A DNA stretch of 64,000 nt, taken from contig NC_087084.1 of assembly GCF_026151205.1 (NCBI RefSeq), forward strand, positions 9,174,894-9,238,893, written 5' to 3'. The notes under the pieces are model-generated. The model did not search any database and was not told the origin of the DNA. It saw only the letters and a program-made list of their open reading frames with translations. This document shows, one piece after another, positions 12,601-24,600 of this stretch. Both the position numbers and the translations under genes were made by a program. Numbering within the stretch: the first letter of the stretch is position 1; each line of letters opens with the position of its first letter. The stretch is from Bolinopsis microptera (Eukaryota > Ctenophora > Tentaculata > Lobata > Bolinopsidae).

Positions 12601-15600
12601 GAAGGGTTTCTTTCCATATGATTGGTTTAATGACTTGAAGAAGCTTGAGTCAGATCACTTCCCATCTTACCAGGACTTTTACTCTTCATTAAAAGGATCC
12701 AACACACTTCAACCCACTGCGACGGAAATGTTGGGTGCAGATGAAGTTAACCTTATAGGAAGAAAACCGTCGAAAGGTACCCCACTTACATCCGACGAAA
12801 TGTTCAAATTCTCTCAGCAGAGATATGAGACAGTAAGCAACATGTTCTACGAAAACAAATGGACTATGAAGGATTATTTAATCCATTATAACAATGCAGA
12901 TGTCAAACCATTTTTAAGTGCTCTAAAGAGTATGTCTAAGTACTACATCGAACGAGGTGTTGACGCTTTCAAAGACGGATTTTCAGGTAACTAATAAAAT
13001 CAAAAGATAGGTATTTAAACTGTAAAATAGGTACTGTAAATTATAAAAAAATTATGAATTAATAATATCATATTATAACGACACGGTGAAGTTCTTGGAG
13101 CAAATTATGAATTGAATTATTTTACTGTTGCGAACGTAAAATATACATTTTATAATGTTTTCGGTTTCAGTTCCTGGAATTGCAGAGAGGCTTGCGTTCA
13201 AAACTTTGAAACCTGATGAAAATTTTCTCCTATTCAATAAAAGGAACGCAGATCTGGTAGAACTTTTCAGAGGAAATAATGTTGGTGGCCCTGCCATCAT
13301 TTTCGATAGATATCAGGAAGCAGGTGAGTGAAAATGAAAATGATAACGTTTACGTTTAGACATACGGAAGTAATTGAAATAATATTAAATTTGATAACTT
13401 GATCTAGAAATAGTTAACTAATGATATATATTCTTGAACAGGTGTCACAAATATCAGACATAGCAACGAAGGAAAGCAGTGTAGGAGAATCTTGGGCTAT
13501 GATGCAAACGCACTGTACCTCTGTAAGTGAACTTGTATTTCGTTTCCCCCCCCCCCCTTTTTCTTGCAGAGAATTGTGTCAAATTTTCTAAGTTAATCAA
13601 GTCTAAAAAAAGCTATTATTGATGTGGAATAAAAATTATTAGGGTGTATGCAGCAACAAATGCCATGTGGTATGTTTCTTCGAAGAAAACGGGAGGATCT
13701 TTTCGAGAAGAAATATCCAAAGCCTCATTCTGCTGCGTGCAGTGAATGGATGGGTTATCTTGAAACAACACGAGGGATTGATATACAACATGCACGCAAT
13801 GGGACTGAATTTAGAGTAGGGAGCAGAAAAATACCGGTGGATGGTTATTCCAGGTTTTACATTAAATAATATAAGTCTTTGTTTCATTTCGATACCCAAT
13901 TTGTCTAATCGTTGTCAATTATAAACTCTCAGCGTCATTCCTCACGAATTTTTAATTTTGTCTTTTCAGAGAATCAAAGACTGTATTTCAATTCCACGGA
14001 TGTTTCTTCCATGGGTGTCTTTCCTGTTTTAAGTCTCCACAACACGACCGTGAAGAATCTCGTAACGGTTGGAGATCCTTTGACGATCGCTATAAGACCA
14101 CTGGAGAGGTATCTGACTACATTACTGATGAGGGATATCGATTAGAGGTGATTTGGGAGTGTGAATGGAAAGATCAGAAGAAAACTGTTGAATTCAAAAA
14201 CAAATACTTGTATCCGGGAGAGTCGAGTGTTTACATGAGAGAGTCCCAGATACTAGCTATGGTGATGGACGGTAGCATGTTTGGTGTAGTTGAAGTGGAT
14301 ATTGAGGTTCCGGAAGAATTGAAAGATCATTTCACAGAGATGACGCCAATATTCAAAAACACGACCATATCCTTATCAGACATTGGAATTTACATGACGG
14401 ATCATCTGACTCAATCCAAACAGAATTTCCGAGATCGGAGATGTTTAATTGGATCTATGTTTGGGACCAAAATTCTCTTGATAACTCCACTCCTGATTTG
14501 GTATGTAAAGCATGGCCTCAAAGTGACAAAGATATATCAGGTCATCCAATTCGATCCGAAGGAGTGCTTCAAACGATTCGGAGATCAAGTGTCTGACGAC
14601 CGAAGAGCTGGTGAGTGTAATTACACTTAGAATTTAATAAAGTGTTAAAATAATTATAAACTTTATAATGAACGGTGAACTCTTTAACTCCTTGAGAACT
14701 TTTGTTTTAGATAAAACAATTCAGGTGACGCTGACATCAGTAAAAAGATCATTGGTGATACATCAAAGCTTATAGGTTTGAATATTACCTTTTATTTTAA
14801 CATTTATTGGCGAATTTTAGCGAATTAATAGAAAATAAATCCGTGACAACTATCCTACCACTTTCGTAGGTAACAGTGTGTATGGACATTCGATCATGGA
14901 CAAATCGAAGCACACTGCGGTCAAGTTTTGTGGAATCGAAAAAGCGTCAAAAGCTATCAACGATCCCTTCTTCAGTTCATTTGAGGAGTGTGGTGAAGAA
15001 ACATTCGAGGTATTTTTTTTAATAGTAAGAAATAGTAAGAAATAGCAAGAAATAGTAAGAAATAGTAAGAAATAGTAAGAAATAATAAGAAATTAACGTA
15101 TTAATTTCATATCAGAAATTTAAGATATGAGATTGTTAGCTCTCAAAGTTTGAAACATGTAATATCTTATTACAGATAACGCTGAAAAAGAAGTCTATCA
15201 AACACGACCTACCGATCCAGTTAGGCTTCTTCGTATATCAGTATGCTAAGATGCGAATGCTTAGCTTTTACTACGATGTTGTTGATCGATTCGTTGACAG
15301 ACAAGACTACTGTGTTTTAGAGATGGATACAGGTTTAATTTTAACAGACATAGCCTGACTCATTGTGAGATTATTGGAAATTGAATCTAAAATAGGTCTA
15401 ATATATCTACATAGGATATTAAAATGTCAAATCTCAAACTATCCTCAGACAGTTTGTATCTTGCCGTCAGTGGAATGGATTTAGACAGTGTCGTAAAACC
15501 TGAAATGACACAAGAATGGGAGGAAGCTAAAAAGGAGTGGTTTCCACGGATTGACAGCAAATCCAATGCAGCATACGATCTAAGGACCCCAGGTAACAGA

Positions 15601-18600
15601 GTGACACAATTATTTAAAGTTATATTTATATTACTCAAGGACATGGACAATTATTGTGATAAGAGACGTCGTCTTCAGTTTGTTGTACCAAATTCTATTT
15701 CAGGATTGTTCAAGATGGAATGGGAAGGTGACGGGTTTGTCGGCTTGGCTGCCAAAACTTATTACTGCTTCCATAAGGTTAATAATCTGTAATATGGTTA
15801 CTTCAAGCACCTGTACATCACTTTTTCCCAAAATGGCTATTGAAAAATGCATCATATACTACTACTGTATTATATGGCCGATATCTCATCAGGAGCAAAA
15901 TTAGAACGAAGAAAAAAAAACAAGAATTTATGAAACCCCTTAAATCCACTGTTGTATACTGAGTATTATAAAAGAAACTTGAACGTTAAGAGAAGACAAG
16001 AACCTGCAGTACAGGAGCCATCGACAGTACCATCATTGCCCACCTCACAATAACTACCAGCAGTGCAGTCCTTTGGTTCGGAGGTACCTGCCGGACACAT
16101 CTTACCGGCCGGACACACTCCTGTAGGGAGACAGAGGGTGAATGGAGGGATAAAGAGGTGTAAAAAACAGTTGCTGTTTTTGGGAATGTAATGTAATTCA
16201 AATTAGTGTCTACAAACTCATGTAGAGTCTGTATAAAAGAATGGATAATATTCTGAAACTTTAACTGATCGAACAGTCCTCCTTGAGCCTCAAGCCGACT
16301 TAACCTGATGAATTCAGAATTCATGTAAAATGTAATAAACACATACCCCCAATAGCGTTGTCATCACCCTCACAGTTACAAGCTCCCCCACTATCAGGAC
16401 AGGGCCGCGGAGTGTGAGACCCGGTAAGACAGTAGAACCCTGCCTCACAGTCTCCCTTGGGTTGTACTGAACCCTCTGTAATAAGGTGGTACGGTTAAGA
16501 GAAATGTGGTAAAATGTGGAGATATTTAGTAAAATGTGTTAAAATGTGTTAAAATGTGTTAAAATGTGGTAAAATGTGGTGAATTGTGGAGAATTAAGGA
16601 GTAAACTAAGACACATTGTGGTGAAATGAGGCTGGTTTAATGTTATCCTTGTTTCTTACAGTTGATTTGCACAGCTCAGTGAATCTTATCAAGAAAAATA
16701 CAAGCAGTAAACTTTTTATCTAAGTTAAGTAAAAATATCGTGAAAATGAATTGTAAGTTAATTTAGAAGGTTTTGAAAAGTCACGTACCTAATAAAGTTA
16801 CAAGATTTAAAAGTCACGTACCTAGACAGTACTGACCCGCTTCACATGGGCTACAGCTTTCTATTGAGGAGGCTTCCAATTTTTGGTTGAACTTCCCTTT
16901 TGGACACGGAGTTGGGTTGATTGAGCCTTCCGGGCAGTATTTACCGGCCTGTAGTTGGAGTTTTAGTGAGTGTTTACTTCCGGGCAGTATTTACCGGCCT
17001 GTAGCTGGAGTTTTAGTAAGTGTTTACTTCCGGGCAGTATTAACCTGCCTGTAGTTGGAGTTTTAGTGAGTGTTTACTTCCGGGCAGTATTTACCGGCCT
17101 GTAGTTGGAGTTTTAGTGAGTGTTTACTTCCGGGCAGTATTTGCCTGCCTGTAGTTGGAGTTTTAGTTAAGTGTTTACTTCCGGGCAGTATTTACCTGCC
17201 TGTAGTTGGAGTTTTGGGTGAGTGTTTACTTCCGGGCAGTATTTACCTGCCTGTAGTTGGAGTTTTGGGTAAGTGTTTACTTCCGGGCAGTATTTACCTG
17301 CCTGTAGTTGGAGTTTTAGTGAGTGTTTACTTCCGGGCAGTATTTACCTGCCTGTAGTTGGAGTTTTAGTGAGTGTTTACTTCCGGGCAGTATTTACCTG
17401 CCTGTAGTTGGAGTTTTGGGTAAGTGTTTACTTCCGGGCAGTATTTACCTGCCTGTAGTTGGAGATTTGGGTGAGTGTTTACTTCCGGGCAGTATTTACC
17501 TGCCTGTAGTTGGAGTTTTGGGTGAGTGTTTACTTCCGGGCAGTATTTACCTGCCTGTAGTTGGAGGTTGAGTGAGTGTTTACTTCCGGGCAGTATTTAC
17601 CTGCCTGTAGTTGGAGTTTTGGGTAAGTGTTTACTTCCGGGCAGTATTTACCTGCCTGTATTTGGAGTTTTGGGTGAGTGTTTACTTCCGGGCAGTATTT
17701 ACCTGCCTGTAGTTGGAGTTTAAGTAAGTGTTTACTTCCGGGCAGTATTTACCTGCCTGTAGTTGGAGTTTTGGGTGAGTGTTTACTTCCAGGCAGTATT
17801 TACCTGCCTGTAGTTGGAGTTTTAGTGAGTGTTTACTTCCGGGCAGTATTTACCTGCCTGTAGTTGGAGTTTTAGTGAGTGTTTACTTCCGGGCAGTATT
17901 TACCTGCCTGTAGTTGGAGTTTTGGGTAAGTGTTTACTTCCGGGCAGTATTTACCTGCCTGTAGTTGGAGTTTTGGGTGAGTGTTTACTTCCGGGCAGTA
18001 TTTACCTGCCTGTAGTTGGAGTTTTGGGTAAGTGTTTACTTCCGGGCAGTATTTACCTGCCTGTAGTTGGAGTTTTGGGTGAGTGTTTACTTCCGGGCAG
18101 TATTTACCGGCCTGTAGTTGGAGTTTTAGTGAGTGTTTACTTCCGGGCAGTATTTGCCTGCCTGTAGTTGGAGTTTTAGTTAAGTGTTTACTTCCGGGCA
18201 GTATTTACCTGCCTGTAGTTGGAGTTTTGGGTGAGTGTTTACTTCCGGGCAGTATTTACCTGCCTGTAGTTGGAGTTTTGGGTAAGTGTTTACTTCCGGG
18301 CAGTATTTACCTGCCTGTAGTTGGAGTTTTAGTGAGTGTTTACTTCCGGGCAGTATTTACCTGCCTGTAGTTGGAGTTTTAGTGAGTGTTTACTTCCGGG
18401 CAGTATTTACCTGCCTGTAGTTGGAGTTTTGGGTAAGTGTTTACTTCCGGGCAGTATTTACCTGCCTGTAGTTGGAGATTTGGGTGAGTGTTTACTTCCG
18501 GGCAGTATTTACCTGCCTGTAGTTGGAGTTTTGGGTGAGTGTTTACTTCCGGGCAGTATTTACCTGCCTGTAGTTGGAGGTTGAGTGAGTGTTTACTTCC

Positions 18601-21600
18601 GGGCAGTATTTACCTGCCTGTAGTTGGAGTTTTGGGTAAGTGTTTACTTCCGGGCAGTATTTACCTGCCTGTATTTGGAGTTTTGGGTGAGTGTTTACTT
18701 CCGGGCAGTATTTACCTGCCTGTAGTTGGAGTTTAAGTAAGTGTTTACTTCCGGGCAGTATTTACCTGCCTGTAGTTGGAGTTTTGGGTGAGTGTTTACT
18801 TCCGGGCAGTATTTACCGGCCTGTAGTTGGAGTTTTAGTGAGTGTTTACTTCCGGGCAGTATTTGCCTGCCTGTAGTTGGAGTTTTAGTTAAGTGTTTAC
18901 TTCCGGGCAGTATTTACCTGCCTGTAGTTGGAGTTTTGGGTGAGTGTTTACTTCCGGGCAGTATTTACCTGCCTGTAGTTGGAGTTTTGGGTAAGTGTTT
19001 ACTTCCGGGCAGTATTTACCTGCCTGTAGTTGGAGTTTTAGTGAGTGTTTACTTCCGGGCAGTATTTACCTGCCTGTAGTTGGAGTTTTAGTGAGTGTTT
19101 ACTTCCGGGCAGTATTTACCTGCCTGTAGTTGGAGTTTTGGGTAAGTGTTTACTTCCGGGCAGTATTTACCTGCCTGTAGTTGGAGATTTGGGTGAGTGT
19201 TTACTTCCGGGCAGTATTTACCTGCCTGTAGTTGGAGTTTTGGGTGAGTGTTTACTTCCGGGCAGTATTTACCTGCCTGTAGTTGGAGGTTGAGTGAGTG
19301 TTTACTTCCGGGCAGTATTTACCTGCCTGTAGTTGGAGTTTTGGGTAAGTGTTTACTTCCGGGCAGTATTTACCTGCCTGTATTTGGAGTTTTGGGTGAG
19401 TGTTTACTTCCGGGCAGTATTTACCTGCCTGTAGTTGGAGTTTAAGTAAGTGTTTACTTCCGGGCAGTATTTACCTGCCTGTAGTTGGAGTTTTGGGTGA
19501 GTGTTTACTTCCAGGCAGTATTTACCTGCCTGTAGTTGGAGTTTTAGTGAGTGTTTACTTCCGGGCAGTATTTACCTGCCTGTAGTTGGAGTTTTAGTGA
19601 GTGTTTACTTCCGGGCAGTATTTACCTGCCTGTAGTTGGAGTTTTGGGTAAGTGTTTACTTCCGGGCAGTATTTACCTGCCTGTAGTTGGAGTTTTGGGT
19701 GAGTGTTTACTTCCGGGCAGTATTTACCTGCCTGTAGTTGGAGTTTTGGGTAAGTGTTTACTTCCGGGCAGTATTTACCTGCCTGTAGTTGGAGTTTTGG
19801 GTGAGTGTTTACTTCCGGGCAGTATTTACCGGCCTGTAGTTGGAGTTTTAGTGAGTGTTTACTTCCGGGCAGTATTTGCCTGCCTGTAGTTGGAGTTTTA
19901 GTTAAGTGTTTACTTCCGGGCAGTATTTACCTGCCTGTAGTTGGAGTTTTGGGTGAGTGTTTACTTCCGGGCAGTATTTACCTGCCTGTAGTTGGAGTTT
20001 TGGGTAAGTGTTTACTTCCGGGCAGTATTTACCTGCCTGTAGTTGGAGTTTTAGTGAGTGTTTACTTCCGGGCAGTATTTACCGGCCTGTAATTGGAGTT
20101 TTAGTGAGTGTTTACTTCCGGGCAGTATTTACCTGCCTGTAGTTGGAGTTTTAGTGAGTGTTTACTTCCGGGCAGTATTTACCGGCCTGTAGTTGGAGTT
20201 TTAGTGAGTGTTTACTTCCGGGCAGTATTTACCTGCCTGTAGTTGGAGTTTTGGGGGAGTGTTTAATTTTCAATGCTAAGAGTGCAAGTGGCTAGGACTT
20301 TTAAGTTTTAGCAAAACCATATGAAATGTTTTTATGTATTTTCATCCTGATAAATGTTACCTTGCATTTTGTTAATATTGAATGGAAATTTGTATCCTAA
20401 AACGAATTGCGCCTTACCATTTGTAGATTATACAACATTTGTAGATTATCCTGTGCTCACCGTGACTAGTAAATCACCACTACTGCACAGTCAGTCTTGG
20501 TGTTATGTATATAATCACAGGTTATATGTCGTTATTACTGGTATTTCATACTGATAGTTGATACGTCAGACCACGTCACCTTATCCCTAAAATACCTACT
20601 CTATCGAGGTCGCGGCTCTGCAGCAGTAAGCATAAAGTATAAACTATAAACTACTCAAAAACCGAAATTCATAATTCCAGGAATACGATCATGTGATAGT
20701 ATACACATGAAAGTATCGGTACTAAAATCAAACTTTGTAACTAATATTTTACTGGTATGTTAATTGTTAGGTATTTGGCCAGGTACCTACTCAAAAACCG
20801 AAATTCATAATTCCAGGAATGAGGAATAAAATCATGTGACAGTACATAATTTGTAAAGTCAAAATGTTAACTCAAATAGTCGGATTACAGATAATGTGCT
20901 CATGGGTGCTCATTGCTCAATGACATGTTTAGACAACACTACAACACTTTTCAATTAACTCGCTCTCAACTCACAATTTGTTGGATCGTTGTTTTTGTTA
21001 AACATTATGTTCCTGAAAGTGGTTATGCTAGCTACACTCTTCAATATTGGAGGTATTTATTTGAAACCAGTTTACGTTTATAATTCTAATTTTCAATAAG
21101 AGTTTAATGCAACAAAACGATGCAGTAATTAGAGTGTCTCCTGCTGTACAATTAGAGTGTATCCTGCTGAAGTGTCGTGCATTAGAATTTAGAAAACGTG
21201 CAAGAATGAATGTCACAGGTTTGATCATTTCAGAGTCCAGGTTTCAATTGGTAAACAGCGTTGGACGCCCTATAACGTATTCATCACAAGCACTACTACT
21301 GTATAACGGTGGTACCGTTTGCGATGATTCGTTTAGTGATAACTCCGCGAGTGCCATATGCAAACTGATGGGGTTTAGCTATGCTAGTAGTTGGACACAC
21401 GGGAGCATTTGGACATCTCTTCAGAACAGTTATCATATTACGCTTGATGATGTAATCTGCTCCTCATCAAACTGGCTTTCTTGCATTTACCGGGATACAG
21501 CTGAGGATTGTGGCCATCACGAAGACGTGTTTCTAAGATGCGCAGGTACAGGTTCTTCTGTATGGTGTCCACCAGGACAATATCTCCGCTCAAGAACACA

Positions 21601-24600
21601 GTGCACACTGTGCCCCTCCAATACGTACAAAGCTCACGGAGGATCGGAGAGTTCCTGCTTATCTTGTCCTGGATCCTCCACCTTAACTGCTGGTTCAACT
21701 TCCTGCTCTTGCTCAGGTGGGCAATACTGGAGCGACACCCAATGTGTGAGCTGTCCTCAAGGCATGGCCAGTCTAGAAGGATCGCTGCAATGCCAAGCCT
21801 GTCCATCAGATTCCGCTGCATTAAATAGTGGGACCTCGTGCAGCTGCTCACCTGGGATGATATGGAGCTGGGATGGAGAAACATTGAGTTTGTGCAAAGA
21901 CTGTCCCTCTGAGACTTACAAGGATGAAGGAATGCTGACCTGCACCGCTTGCCCGTTGAGAACTACATCTTCAGCAGGATCTACTCATTGCTCTTGCCAA
22001 GCAGGGATGTACTGGAGTGGAGAAGGATGTCTGCATTGCACCCAGGGCTCGGTAAGTCAAGAGGCCGCCCTTCAATGTCAGGAGTGTCCAGCGGGATTTA
22101 CGTCTTTACAAGGAGAGATCTCTTGTGGCTGCCCACCAGGATCAATATGGAGTTGGGATGTAAAGACCTGGGGTTCCTGTAAAGACTGTCCCCCTGGGAC
22201 TTACAAAGATGAAGAAATGCTGACCTGCACCGCTTGCCCACTGAACACAACATCCCTTAAAGGTTCTGGATACTGTTCTTGCCATGAAGGGATGCACTGG
22301 AACAAAACCCGTTGTGAGAACTGCGCCCAAGGTACGGTCAGCCAAAACGGGGCATTTCGGTGTCTAGAATGTCCAATAGGATCCCTTCCATTAGAAAACG
22401 AGACCACCTGCAGCTGTGAAGTTGGAATGGTATGGAGCTGGGACGGAGAAACATTGGGCTCCTGTAAAGACTGTCCCCCTAGGACTTACAAAGATGAAGA
22501 GATGCTGACCTGCACCGCTTGCCCACTGAACACAACATCCCTAAAAGGTTCTGGATACTGTTCTTGCCATGAAGGGATGCACTGGAACAAAACCCGTTGT
22601 GAGAATTGCACCCAAGGTACGGTCAGCCAAAACGGGGCACTTCAGTGTCTAGAATGTCCAGTAGGATCCCTTTCATTAGAAAATGAGACCACCTGCAGCT
22701 GTGAAGTTGGAATGGTATGGAGCTGGGACGGAGAAACATTGGGCTCCTGTAAAGACTGTCCCCCTAGGACTTACAAAGATGAAGAAATGCTGACCTGCAC
22801 CGCTTGCCCACTGAACACAACATCCCTTAAAGGTTCTGGATACTGTTCTTGCCATGAAGGGATGCACTGGAACAAACCCCGTTGTGAGAAGTGCACCCAA
22901 GGTACAGTCAGCCAAAACGGGGCGCTTCGGTGTCTAGAATGTCCAATAGGATCCCTTTCATTAGAAAATGAGACCACCTGCAGCTGTGAAGTTGGAATGG
23001 TATGGAGCTGGGACGGAGAAACATTGGGTTCCTGTAAAGACTGTCCCCCTGGGACTTACAAAGATGAAGAAATGCTGACCTGCACCGCTTGCCCACTGAA
23101 CACAACATCCCTAAAAGGTTCTGGATACTGTTCTTGCCATGAAGGGATGCACTGGAACAAAACCCGTTGTGAGAATTGCACCCAAGGTACGGTCAGCCAA
23201 AACGGGGCACTTCAGTGTCTAGAATGTCCAGTAGGATCCCTTTCATTAGAAAATGAGACCACCTGCAGCTGTGAAGTTGGAATGGTATGGAGCTGGGACG
23301 GAGAAACATTGGGCTCCTGTAAAGACTGTCCCCCTAGGACTTACAAAGATGAAGAAATGCTGACCTGCACCGCTTGCCCACTGAACACAACATCCCTTAA
23401 AGGTTCTGGATACTGTTCTTGCCATGAAGGGATGCACTGGAACAAACCCCGTTGTCACGTTGTGAGAAGTGCACCCAAGGTACAGTCAGCCAAAACGGGG
23501 CGCTTCGGTGTCTAGAATGTCCAATAGGATCCCTTTCATTAGAAAATGAGACCACCTGCAGCTGTGAAGTTGGAATGGTATGGAGCTGGGACGGAGAAAC
23601 ATTGGGTTCCTGTAAAGACTGTCCCCCTGGGACTTACAAAGATGAAGAAATGCTTACCTGCACCGCTTGCCCACTGAACACAACATCCCTAAAAGGTTCT
23701 GGATACTGTTCTTGCCATGAAGGGATGCACTGGAACAAAACCCGTTGTGAGAATTGCACCCAAGGCTCAGTAAGTCTCGAAGGTGCCCTTCAGTGTCAGG
23801 AGTGTCCATCCGGATCCACAGCATTAAACAACGCATCATCCTGCAGCTGCCCGATAGGACAGATATGGAAGTGGGATGGGGATACGAACAGCTCCTGCAC
23901 GCCATGCCAAAGAGATACTTATAAAGGAGAGTCTATGGCAACATGTGCTGCGTGCCCTGCATTCTCATCCTCAGATCCTGGCTCTGAAAAATGTAAGTGC
24001 ATTGCTGGCATGTTCTGGAACAGTACCCGATGTCAAGAATGCACCAACAGCTCCGTCAGCCAGGAACGTTCCCTAAGTTGTGCAACATGCCCTGCTGGCT
24101 ACCCACCCATAGAAAGAGGAAGGGAATGTAATTGTCCAGAAGGTGTGATTTGGAAATGGAACGGGACTCACCACGGTTTTTGCCAGCCATGTCCTCCTGG
24201 CACCTACAAGAATGAAAATATGTCGTCCTGCACAGTTTGTCCAGAAGGTACGACATCTCTCGCAAAGTCTCATTACTGCCAATGTAATGCCGGGATGTAC
24301 TGGAATCAGTCAAGCTGTTACAGTTGCAGCCTAGGTTCTGTCAGTCCACCAGGGTCACAAGAATGCCAGCTTTGTCGTCAAGGAACATCTGCTGATCCCG
24401 GGAGATCATCCTGCAGCTGCCCTAAATGGAGATCATGGAACTGGAGTGAAGGGGGTGTTGGGTCTTGTCTGTCTATTCCAAAAGATCTTCTCTTAGTGCC
24501 GGTACTAGCTTGTACCACAGGGCTCCTGATGGTAGTCTCTACTGCTCTGGGCTTGCTGTTCTGCTGTGAGAGGAAGAAGGGAAAGAAAGAAGATAAGGGA

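Larger units (their letters stand above)
9437..15863 (+). mobile_element. Polinton-type element reduced to a DNA polymerase gene (6,427 bp)
   Basis: The ends are 75-bp inverted repeats (9437-9511 and 15789-15863) beginning AGTAGTATATGATGCA, with one visible mismatch. They are flanked by a direct 6-bp duplication ACTGTA at 9431-9436 and 15864-15869. The TIR and 6-bp duplication fit Polinton/Maverick elements, whose autonomous members are usually 15-20 kb. Here the only gene is a protein-primed-type PolB; no integrase, packaging ATPase, protease or capsid gene is visible. The left 690 bp inside the TIR is non-coding and holds two diverged copies (about 9540-9590 and 9755-9802) of a segment with GTTCCATGTG and GGATGTAAC. 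The element lies in one intron of the giant gene, in opposite orientation. Confidence 0.9.

Noticed and set aside
17070-20092. Many overlapping plus-strand frames of 61-112 residues (MFTSGQYLPACSW repeats)
   Set aside because: They are translations of the 50/51-bp array on the wrong strand. They recur with the array period and break wherever a 50-bp unit occurs.
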